Assembly: GCA_017399695.1 (NCBI GenBank)
Contig: JAFQBK010000016.1
Coordinates: 62,001 to 126,000 of the forward strand
Direction: 5' to 3'
DNA from: Clostridia bacterium
GTDB taxonomy: Bacteria; Bacillota; Clostridia; UBA1381; UBA9506
DNA: 64,000 nt
Both the position numbers and the translations under genes were made by a program. Each line of letters opens with the position of its first letter. Position 1 is the stretch's first letter. Positions 55,248-63,090 of this stretch are shown here, piece after piece. Below the pieces are notes generated by a model. The model searched no databases, was not told the DNA's origin, and saw nothing but the letters and a program-made list of their open reading frames with translations.

Positions 55248-56173
55248 TGGGTGAGTTATTAACAACTTTTCAGTCGGTATTTACAATCGTGTTATTGGTA
55301 TTTATCGGTTATGTTTTACAGTCCAAAGGAAAAATAACGGATTCCATCGGCAGTTTTTTGTCTTTTTTTGTGGTGAACATTACTTTGCCCTGTAGTGTTT
55401 TTAAAACCGTCATAACCTCATTGGGGAATGCTGAATTAAAAAACATCCCCCTGTATGTTACGGTAATTATATTATCACAAACTGTTTCCATGCTTTTGGC
55501 ATGGGGGATTGCCAAAGCCTTCAAAATAAAGGATGAGAAAAAAGGCACATTTATTGCTTTGACGGCATTTAATAATACCTTGTTCATGGGAATGCCGGTA
55601 AGCATTGCCCTGTTCGGAGAGGCCAACGCATCCATTATTTTGTATTATTATGTGGGAAGTACAATTCTGTTTTGGACGGTTGGCATCAGGGTCATTGCTG
55701 GGAAAAAGATTAAGGGCAAGTTTAAAATACCCACGCCGCTATATGGTTTGGTGCTCGGAATTGTTGTTGTGTTAATCAGGGAAGCTAATCCGGGTTTTGG
55801 ACTGCCTGCTTTTGCAACTGACACGATAAAGTATATCGCGGGTATGACAACACCGCTCTCAATGATTTTTACCGGATTCGCATTAGGGCAATTTGGACTG
55901 AAAAACATCAGATTTGATCAAAGTGTTTGTCTTGGACTTGTTGCAAGATTTATCGTTTCGCCGCTGGTTTTTATAGCAGGAATTATGCTCTTAAATGTTG
56001 ACTCGCTCGCACGAAATGTTTTCATCGTTCAGGCTTTTATGCCGGTTATGGCAAGCCAGACGGTTATTGCAAGACAATACGGAGTCGATGACAAATATCC
56101 TGCTGTTATGGTCGCAATTTCTACATTGATGAGCCTTGTGATTATACCGATTGTAAAGGTTGTTATATCATAG
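55247..56173 (+). CDS. AEC-family transporter (auxin efflux carrier/malate permease type)
   Basis: Membrane protein of 308 residues with about ten hydrophobic segments in two similar halves. LPCSVFKTVITSL after the second helix and FNNTLFMGMPVSIALFGE are the asparagine/proline-containing conserved stretches of the AEC family; QAFMPVMASQTVIARQYGVD is the matching block in the second half. Members carry organic anions and a few other small solutes. It is translated from the TAATG overlap with the dehydrogenase gene, so it likely imports the pathway substrate or exports a product such as an acid. Confidence 0.88.
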   Translation: MGELLTTFQSVFTIVLLVFIGYVLQSKGKITDSIGSFLSFFVVNITLPCSVFKTVITSLGNAELKNIPLYVTVIILSQTVSMLLAWGIAKAFKIKDEKKGTFIALTAFNNTLFMGMPVSIALFGEANASIILYYYVGSTILFWTVGIRVIAGKKIKGKFKIPTPLYGLVLGIVVVLIREANPGFGLPAFATDTIKYIAGMTTPLSMIFTGFALGQFGLKNIRFDQSVCLGLVARFIVSPLVFIAGIMLLNVDSLARNVFIVQAFMPVMASQTVIARQYGVDDKYPAVMVAISTLMSLVIIPIVKVVIS

Positions 56174-56227
56174 GAGTATCTATAGTCCATACGTTTAATT
56201 TTATTTAAAATATTATGGGAGGAAAAC

Positions 56228-57127
56228 ATGAAAACATTAATTACAGATATTCAAAGATTTTCGTTAAGTGATGGTGCCGGAATCAGAACGACAGTGTTTC
56301 TGAAAGGCTGTAATATGCACTGCCCATGGTGTCATAACCCCGAAACGCTTTCTAATAAGCCTGAGCTTATGTTTTATGAATCAAAGTGTATCGGATGCGG
56401 TCGGTGTTTTGAGGTTTGTCCTAATGGTGCACACAAAATCATTGATGGCAAGCACATAATAGATAGAAAACTATGTGTTTCTTGCGGGAAATGTTCAGAA
56501 GTATGTTATGCAGAAGCACTTGTTATGTGCGGCAAGCCGATGACCGTAAATGATGTTATGAAACAAATCGTTCAGGATAAGGTGTATTATGATAATTCCA
56601 ATGGCGGCGTAACAATTTCAGGCGGAGAAGTGCTTTGTAATATTGAATTTGCAACAGAACTGGCTAAAGCTTGTAAAACGGAAGGTATTCATGTAGCAAT
56701 CGAAACAAACTTATCTATCTCGCTTGAAAATGCGAAGTGTCTCATTAGTCATTTGGATATGGTAATGTGTGATATTAAGATTTTTGATAACGAGGAACAT
56801 TTGAAATATACCGGCATATCCAACAGTGTAGTATTGGAAAACATTAAAAAATTAGAGGAACTTAATATTCCTTTTATCGTTAGAACGCCACTGATACCGG
56901 ATGTGACGGACCGCGAAGAAAATATTGAACAAATTGCAGATTACATAAAGAATTTTAAGAACCTCATAAGGTACGAGTTATTAAACTTCAATCCTCTTGG
57001 CGAAGGGAAATACAAGAGCTTAAACAAAGCGAATGATTTTGAAAAGGAAAGACCCCTCAGCGATGGAAATTTGGAAAAATTAAAGAACATAGCTGAAGGA
57101 AAAGGAATTACTGTAAAGGTCATATAG
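56228..57127 (+). CDS. Glycyl radical enzyme activating protein (radical SAM)
   Basis: Installs the glycyl radical on its partner enzyme by S-adenosylmethionine cleavage; 299 residues. The radical-SAM cysteines are in KGCNMHCPWCHNPE (C-x3-C-x2-C). Two extra 4Fe-4S ferredoxin motifs follow, CIGCGRCFEVCP and CVSCGKCSEVC, as in activases of the choline lyase, glycerol dehydratase and hydroxyproline dehydratase group but not of pyruvate formate-lyase itself. GGVTISGGEVL binds SAM; the usual GGEP ends GGEV here. It lies 59 bases before the enzyme gene and is surely its activase. Confidence 0.95.
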   Translation: MKTLITDIQRFSLSDGAGIRTTVFLKGCNMHCPWCHNPETLSNKPELMFYESKCIGCGRCFEVCPNGAHKIIDGKHIIDRKLCVSCGKCSEVCYAEALVMCGKPMTVNDVMKQIVQDKVYYDNSNGGVTISGGEVLCNIEFATELAKACKTEGIHVAIETNLSISLENAKCLISHLDMVMCDIKIFDNEEHLKYTGISNSVVLENIKKLEELNIPFIVRTPLIPDVTDREENIEQIADYIKNFKNLIRYELLNFNPLGEGKYKSLNKANDFEKERPLSDGNLEKLKNIAEGKGITVKVI

Positions 57128-57186
57128 GGCATATTTAGATGGTATTGGCATGACGAGCAGAGTGTAATCTTTAAGGAGGTATTATT

Positions 57187-59406
57187 ATGAGCGAAATTAA
57201 ATTTATCAATCAGTTTGAAGCAGATAAAAAGTTTACTTATGATGAAAGAATCGCCTTACTCCGCAAAAGGAAGGTGGCACAGACGGAAGAAAAAGCCAGA
57301 AACGGCGGAGCAAACGAAGATGATTACGGTTTGATTGTTCAAAACGAATTTAACTACAAGCTAAAACCGAATCATGAAAACGGCTCCATTTACGGCTATA
57401 AGGCATGGACAGAAAACTATTGCTCTATACTGGATCAACATCCTCTATATTGCGACCCGTTAGACGCATTTGTCGGTAAGGGCTTTCTGTTTTTGGAAAG
57501 ATTGAGACCAGTTGATAAAAAGTGGAATCCTGCGTATCCGTATGATGAATTGCAGAAGCTTTTTGACAAGTATAATGTAATTTCGGGTATTGATAACTGT
57601 CATCATTTTACACCTGACTTACAGATCGGTTTTGACCTTGGTTGGGGAGGAATCCTTGACAAACTTAAAACACAAAGGGAATTGCACGACGAAACACATC
57701 ACGAGTTTTATGATAGCGAGATCGCGGTTGTAGAAGCAATTATTCGCTTTTTAAGCAGAATGGCAAAAGAAATTAAAGAGCTTGGGGATAAAGAAAATAA
57801 CCCTGAACTGAAAGCCAATCTTTATGAAATGGCAAAAATGAATGAAAAAATTGCAGCTGCACCGCCGGAAAACTTCAAAGAAGCAATCCAGTGGATGTGT
57901 TGGTTTAGTATGCTTTCTCGTACATATAACAGAGGTAGTGCAGGCGGTCAGTTAGATGAAATGCTGCGTCCGTACTATGAAAAGGATACAAAAGAAGGAA
58001 TTTTGACAGATGATGAAGCAGTGTTCTACCTGGCGTGTCTCTTCCTTCAAGACAGCAGATATTTCCAGCTTGGCGGACCTGATGCAAGCGGAAAGGATAT
58101 GACATCAAAGATTTCTTATCTTTGCCTGGATGCTGCAGATAAAATTAACATTGCATGTAATCTCACCATTCGTGTTCATGATAATTTGGACGAAGAATTT
58201 TTCAAAAAATCTGTTGCCTATCTTTTCAAGAATAAACAGGGTTGGCCGAGATATTCATCCGATACTGCACTGGCAGAAGGTTTTATGAAATGTGGATATC
58301 CGCTGGAACTTGCAAGAAAAAGAGTAGCGGCAGGATGTCATTGGATGTGTATGCCCGGCATGGAATATACAATGAATGACACAATCAAAATAAACTTGCT
58401 CAAAACATTTGAAGTTGCATATTACGAAATGATGGAAGAGTCCGAAGAAAAGTCCGTAAGCAAACTTTGGGAAATCTATCAAAAGCATCTTAAGATTGCC
58501 GTTGATGCAACGGGAAATGGAATTATGCATCATCTTAAATATCAGTCAAAGTCGCAGCCGGAACTTATTTTGAATTTGTTCCAGCACGGCTTGATTGAAA
58601 AAGGTGTTAATATCACGGATGGCGGTGCCAACTATTATAATATGTGTGTTGATGGTAGCGGTATAGCCGTTGTAGCAGATAGCTTTGCTGCTCTTGAACA
58701 AAGAATTGAAAAAGAGGGTAAAATTTCTTTTGAAGAGCTTACCGAACACATGAAAAATAACTATGATGATAAAGATGGTGAGTATATTCGTCAGTTGATG
58801 CAACATAGCGAGCGCTACTGTGGTGGAGATACTCTTGGCGATGAATGGGCCAAAAAAATTAGCAATATCTACACCAATTTTGTGCGCGACCTTAATAATC
58901 AACACCCCGGCATTAACTTTATCCCCGGTTTTTTCTCGTGGTCAAACACCATAGGACTGGGCAAAACTGTTGCAGCTACTCCGAATGGAAGAAAAGCATA
59001 TGAAGCAATTAATCATGGTGCAAACCCGAATGGTGGATTCAGAAAAGATGGTGCCGTATCGTCTATGTGTAATTCTATTGGTGCAATACAACCGGGATAT
59101 GGTAACTGCGCACCTGTTCAGCTTGAATTTGACCCTGGAATTGTGAATGATGAAGAGGGTATTAAAAAAATGGCAGATATGATTCGTACCATCATGAATT
59201 CAGGAAATACCCTTCTTAACATCAATATTATCGATGCCAATAAGATTTTAGAGGCACATAAAGACCCGTTTAAGTATCCTGACCTTGTTGTAAGAGTAAC
59301 CGGATTCACGGCATTTTTCGCAATGCTTTCTCCGGAATTCAGACAGCTTGTTGTGGATAGAGTAACATCGGTAAATGGAAATAAAATTAATGATGCAAAG
59401 GAGTAA
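57187..59406 (+). CDS. Glycyl radical enzyme of unknown substrate
   Basis: Oxygen-sensitive radical enzyme of 739 residues in the pyruvate formate-lyase/diol dehydratase superfamily. The C-terminal VVRVTGFTAFF carries the radical glycine (Gly706, 34 from the end). The catalytic thiyl cysteine is Cys384 in VAAGCHWMCMPGMEY. Known eliminating members (choline, glycerol, hydroxyproline, isethionate) have Gly-Cys-x-Glu, where Glu is the base; here the following residues are His, Trp, Met, and a second cysteine (Cys388), so the chemistry probably differs. It also lacks the Cys-Cys pair of pyruvate formate-lyase. It is somewhat shorter than known relatives (760-860). Ribosome site AAGGAGGT. The surrounding genes are sugar enzymes, so a sugar, sugar acid or cyclitol substrate is inferred. 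Confidence 0.92.
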   Translation: MSEIKFINQFEADKKFTYDERIALLRKRKVAQTEEKARNGGANEDDYGLIVQNEFNYKLKPNHENGSIYGYKAWTENYCSILDQHPLYCDPLDAFVGKGFLFLERLRPVDKKWNPAYPYDELQKLFDKYNVISGIDNCHHFTPDLQIGFDLGWGGILDKLKTQRELHDETHHEFYDSEIAVVEAIIRFLSRMAKEIKELGDKENNPELKANLYEMAKMNEKIAAAPPENFKEAIQWMCWFSMLSRTYNRGSAGGQLDEMLRPYYEKDTKEGILTDDEAVFYLACLFLQDSRYFQLGGPDASGKDMTSKISYLCLDAADKINIACNLTIRVHDNLDEEFFKKSVAYLFKNKQGWPRYSSDTALAEGFMKCGYPLELARKRVAAGCHWMCMPGMEYTMNDTIKINLLKTFEVAYYEMMEESEEKSVSKLWEIYQKHLKIAVDATGNGIMHHLKYQSKSQPELILNLFQHGLIEKGVNITDGGANYYNMCVDGSGIAVVADSFAALEQRIEKEGKISFEELTEHMKNNYDDKDGEYIRQLMQHSERYCGGDTLGDEWAKKISNIYTNFVRDLNNQHPGINFIPGFFSWSNTIGLGKTVAATPNGRKAYEAINHGANPNGGFRKDGAVSSMCNSIGAIQPGYGNCAPVQLEFDPGIVNDEEGIKKMADMIRTIMNSGNTLLNINIIDANKILEAHKDPFKYPDLVVRVTGFTAFFAMLSPEFRQLVVDRVTSVNGNKINDAKE

Positions 59407-59411
59407 TAAAC

Positions 59412-60194
59412 ATGACAGAACAAGTTAATTTTCAGTACGTAGACACAAAAAAAGAAGGGACCCATTCGGTCGAGCTTTGCAGGGGAGAAATCAATGGTGC
59501 AAGACCGGTTCACCACAAAATTGTAGCAGGTGACAGTCTTACATTCGAAGCAAATGTTGGTTATTATCACATTCTTATCCTTCTTGAAGGAAATGCAGTT
59601 TTTGCAACCGACGGTAAAGAGTATTCATTTGATGGCAGAACAACATTTGTTTCCGATCCCAAAAAAGAACTGGTTGTTAAAGCGGACGCCGATACTCGTA
59701 TCCTTGAAATTCAATGGGACGAGGAAGAAGGCGATGAGGCCGATTTGAAAGAATACAAAACGGTATTCCCTGTTATTGTACCTTATCAGGAGTCTATTCA
59801 GTATATTGACCCGAATAAGAGCGAAAAAACAATCAGCAGAATGATGATTCCACATGAGATTATTCCAAGATTTACGATTGGCTCTGTTGAATCTTACGGA
59901 TATGACCTTGTAAGACCACATGCACATCCTATGCTTGACCAATTTTTCTACAGCTTCGCAGAAAACGATATGGAAGTTATTATTGATGATGGCAAGTACA
60001 ATATGAAAGGTGATGCAATCATTCATATTCCGCTTGGCTCAAATCATGGTGCAGAAGTAACGGATGACAGACATATGCACTATATGTGGGTTGACTTTAT
60101 GCCTGACAAAGAAGCTGGACTGAAAAGACTCAATTTCAGCCACAGACCGACCGGCACCGTTCGCGACTTTGCAAACGAGGATAAAACAAGATGA
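59412..60194 (+). CDS. Two-cupin protein, putative sugar isomerase or epimerase
   Basis: Protein of 260 residues with two cupin-like halves. The first (about 30-105) lacks the metal histidines; the second has a plausible metal site: His170, His172, Asp176 or Gln177 (RPHAHPMLDQFFY) and His212 (PLGSNHGAEV). No close named family is recognised. Cupins of this size next to sugar genes are often keto-sugar or uronate isomerases, but binding or regulatory roles are possible. It lies six bases after the glycyl radical enzyme gene and overlaps the next gene by four bases (ATGA), so its product works in the same pathway. Confidence 0.7.
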   Translation: MTEQVNFQYVDTKKEGTHSVELCRGEINGARPVHHKIVAGDSLTFEANVGYYHILILLEGNAVFATDGKEYSFDGRTTFVSDPKKELVVKADADTRILEIQWDEEEGDEADLKEYKTVFPVIVPYQESIQYIDPNKSEKTISRMMIPHEIIPRFTIGSVESYGYDLVRPHAHPMLDQFFYSFAENDMEVIIDDGKYNMKGDAIIHIPLGSNHGAEVTDDRHMHYMWVDFMPDKEAGLKRLNFSHRPTGTVRDFANEDKTR

Positions 60195-61231
60195 GTGTGG
60201 ACTTAAAACAACCGATAAAGCTTAAAATGGCAACGGCCTGGAGAACGTATATCGGTGGAAGCAAGATTCGCCAGTTGCATGGAGAAACGAATGCGAGAGA
60301 TGATAATTTTCCCGAAGAGTGGATCATGTCAACCGTTTCTGCCCGAAACAGCGGAAGAGAACATATTGTTGAGGGCATCAGTTATCTGCAAGAGGAAAAC
60401 ATTACCCTTGCAGAACTGATTGAAGGGAATCCGATTGATACCTTGGGAAAGAAACACTACGAAAAGTATGGCGCTAAATTAGGCGTGCTTGTTAAACTCA
60501 TTGACTCTGCTGAAAGACTGACCGTTCAAGTTCATCCAACACGAAAAAAGGCGATGGAACTTTTCCAATCTCAGTTCGGGAAAACAGAGTGCTGGCATAT
60601 TGTTGACGGTAGAGTCATTGATGGGGATGAACCTTGCATCTATTTTGGATTCAAAGAGGGTATCACCCGCGATTATTGGAAGAAATGCTTTGACGAACAG
60701 AATATTGATGCAATGCTTGGGTGTTTGCACAAAGTCAAGGTAAAAAAAGGGGATACATTCTTAATAGAAGGCGGTATTCCTCATGCAATCGGTTCAGGAT
60801 GTTTTTTGGTTGAAATACAAGAGCCTACGGATTATACAGTAAGAACAGAACGCGTCACTCCTGCCGGTTTGCAGATTTCGGATTTTATGTGCCATCAGGG
60901 CCTGGGTTTTGATAAGATGTTCGATTGTTTTGAATACGAAGGATATACAATGGAACAAATCCAAGATCGTTGGAATATCAAAAGAAATGGCGATACCATT
61001 ATTGATAAAGAGAGCACGGATATGTTTGGATTAAAGATGAAGGATGTCGCACAAAAGGAATATATTGATTGCGACAGTAGATTCAGTGGAATATATATCT
61101 TAGATGGCGAAGGGACCTTAAATGGACAGGCAGTAAAGAAAGGGGACCAATTCTTCATACCGGCAATTTGCGAAGGGTTTTTCGTGGATGGTAAAATGAC
61201 GTACATACAATATTATGGACCACAAATATAG
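60191..61231 (+). CDS. Class I mannose-6-phosphate isomerase-like protein
   Basis: Zinc-dependent aldose-ketose isomerase homologue of 346 residues. The metal ligands of ManA are kept: Gln113 and His115 (TVQVHPTRKK), Glu133 (GKTECWHI) and His198 (GGIPHAIGSG). QEPTDYTVRTE replaces the YRVYDWGR stretch of ManA, and HPTR replaces HPDD, so the substrate pocket is changed. A true mannose-6-phosphate isomerase is encoded at 30844; this copy more likely isomerises the special sugar of the radical-enzyme operon. It overlaps the cupin gene by four bases. Confidence 0.82.
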   Translation: MSVDLKQPIKLKMATAWRTYIGGSKIRQLHGETNARDDNFPEEWIMSTVSARNSGREHIVEGISYLQEENITLAELIEGNPIDTLGKKHYEKYGAKLGVLVKLIDSAERLTVQVHPTRKKAMELFQSQFGKTECWHIVDGRVIDGDEPCIYFGFKEGITRDYWKKCFDEQNIDAMLGCLHKVKVKKGDTFLIEGGIPHAIGSGCFLVEIQEPTDYTVRTERVTPAGLQISDFMCHQGLGFDKMFDCFEYEGYTMEQIQDRWNIKRNGDTIIDKESTDMFGLKMKDVAQKEYIDCDSRFSGIYILDGEGTLNGQAVKKGDQFFIPAICEGFFVDGKMTYIQYYGPQI

Positions 61232-61241
61232 GAGGTAACAT

Positions 61242-62042
61242 ATGAGATGCGGATTTTGTAAGGAATTTTCTACTCCTTTAAAAACAGAGGTAGACTACAA
61301 GCTTATAAAGACAATCAAAGAGGCGGGCTTTGATTTTGTAGAAATGAGGGCCATGCTGGTGTCATCTCTGACAGATGATGAGTTTGATAAACTTTATAAC
61401 ACATTAAAAGAGCTTGACTTAGGCTGCGACTGTTGCTGTGCGTTATTCCCGAAAACAATCAGAGTAACAGGGAAGACAGTCGATTTAGAAGAAATCAAAG
61501 CATACATCGAAAAAACATTTGAAAGATGTAAAAAGCTTGGTGCGAAAAAGATTGTATTCGGCAGTGCTCCTGCAAGAGCCTTGGATGAGGAGACAGATTT
61601 GGAGACAGGATATGCACAGATTTGTGATGTGATTTCTAAGGTTATTGTACCTGCTTGCGAAAAGTATGATATGATAGTTGTAATGGAACCATTAAGAGCG
61701 GATGCGTGCAATTTTATTAACACGTTAGCAGACGGCGCAAGAGTTGTTGAAACAGTTAAATCGCCGTATATTCAATTGCTTGCAGATACCATTCATATGA
61801 TGTCAAATAACGATAACTATGATGATATTGTAAAGTATAAGGATATCTTAAAACACATTCACATTGCGGAATTGCAAAGAATTATGCCGGAAGATAGTTA
61901 TAGTGAATATATTGAAACGGTACTTAAAAATCTGAAACAGAACGGTTATGACGGCACCGTTTCTTTCGAATCCAAAAACGGCGAAGGCTTAGAGAGCATG
62001 AAAAAAGCCCTGGCACTGCTTAAAAATACAATGAATAAATAA
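61242..62042 (+). CDS. TIM-barrel sugar phosphate isomerase/epimerase family protein
   Basis: AP-endonuclease-2-like TIM barrel of 266 residues, near the length of hydroxypyruvate isomerase and tagatose 3-epimerase relatives. KIVFGSAPAR, IVVMEPLRADACNF, LLADTIHMM, LKHIHIAELQR and TVSFESKNGEG supply the Glu/Asp/His/Glu metal-ligand set expected for this fold. It probably epimerises or isomerises a keto-sugar from the neighbouring dehydrogenases. Start ATG 61242 follows AGGAGGT, ten bases after the previous stop. Confidence 0.84.
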   Translation: MRCGFCKEFSTPLKTEVDYKLIKTIKEAGFDFVEMRAMLVSSLTDDEFDKLYNTLKELDLGCDCCCALFPKTIRVTGKTVDLEEIKAYIEKTFERCKKLGAKKIVFGSAPARALDEETDLETGYAQICDVISKVIVPACEKYDMIVVMEPLRADACNFINTLADGARVVETVKSPYIQLLADTIHMMSNNDNYDDIVKYKDILKHIHIAELQRIMPEDSYSEYIETVLKNLKQNGYDGTVSFESKNGEGLESMKKALALLKNTMNK

Positions 62043-62065
62043 ATTAAAATAAAGGAGTAATTATT

Positions 62066-63076
62066 ATGGCTTTTAAAACAGCAATTATCGGTTGCGGACG
62101 TACCGCAAATGAACTTCATGGACCAGTTCTTGAAAAACATCCTGAATTCGATGTGAAAATTATTTGTGATGTCAATCAGGAAGCTCTTGACAAGTATTCT
62201 GAAAGATTTCCGAATGCAAGAAAGGTCACGGACTATCACACAATTTTAAATAGTGATGAGTTTGATTTTGCAATTATTCTTACTTATAGCTATATGCATA
62301 CAGCCATGGCTCTTGACTTCATCCGTGCCGGCAAGAATGTACTCATCACAAAACCGTGGGCTATTACAACCGATGAAGCTGATTCCATTATTAGCGAAGC
62401 AGAAAAGAACAATGTGATTGTAATGCCTTTCATTCCTTGTCACGATGTTGCTGATGTTGTTAAACTCAAAGAAGTAATTAAGGAAGGTAAAATTGGTAAA
62501 GTTTTCCGTGTTTACCGCGCTCAGATGACATTTGGAAAGAGAAGTGACTGGCAGACCCTGAAAGCTTATGCCGGAGGTTACCTCAATAACTGGGGTCCGC
62601 ATATCGTTGAACAGGCGATGTGCCTGGTTGATGAGCCTATCAAGACTGTTTATGCACACAAGAGACAGATTATTAACCCCGGTGATGCAGATGATATGTT
62701 CTGCTCGACTCTTACAACAGAAAGCGGTATCATCGTACAGGTTGACCATAATATCATTTCCGATTATCTGCCGAACTGGATTGTTCAGGGCGATAAGGGT
62801 ACGATTTATGTTAAGGGTAATGAAATGGAAATCCACGAAATATCTTATCCGCAGGCGGATGATCCGACCGTTTACAGAAGTGTAACCCACACAGAAAAAA
62901 CCCACATCACGCTTGAGGGTAAAATCTTTGGCGATCACTATTCTATTTATTCCATGATTGCTGAAACACTAAAGGGCAAGCCGTATATTGTATCTCTTGA
63001 TTACGCAAGACATCTTACGGAAATTATGCAGTCGATTCATAAATCTGCTGATGAGGGTATTTTAGTAAACTTATAA
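62066..63076 (+). CDS. Gfo/Idh/MocA family oxidoreductase
   Basis: NAD(P)-dependent dehydrogenase of 336 residues. TAIIGCGRTANELHG binds the dinucleotide. The EKP motif appears as LITKPWAITTDEA, keeping the catalytic Lys. GGYLNNWGPHIVEQAM carries the conserved His. Start ATG 62066 follows AAAGGAG. It is followed after 14 bases by another family member at 63091 that lacks the lysine, so the two may act in sequence or as a complex. Confidence 0.88.
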   Translation: MAFKTAIIGCGRTANELHGPVLEKHPEFDVKIICDVNQEALDKYSERFPNARKVTDYHTILNSDEFDFAIILTYSYMHTAMALDFIRAGKNVLITKPWAITTDEADSIISEAEKNNVIVMPFIPCHDVADVVKLKEVIKEGKIGKVFRVYRAQMTFGKRSDWQTLKAYAGGYLNNWGPHIVEQAMCLVDEPIKTVYAHKRQIINPGDADDMFCSTLTTESGIIVQVDHNIISDYLPNWIVQGDKGTIYVKGNEMEIHEISYPQADDPTVYRSVTHTEKTHITLEGKIFGDHYSIYSMIAETLKGKPYIVSLDYARHLTEIMQSIHKSADEGILVNL

Positions 63077-63090
63077 AAGGGGGAGTTTAA

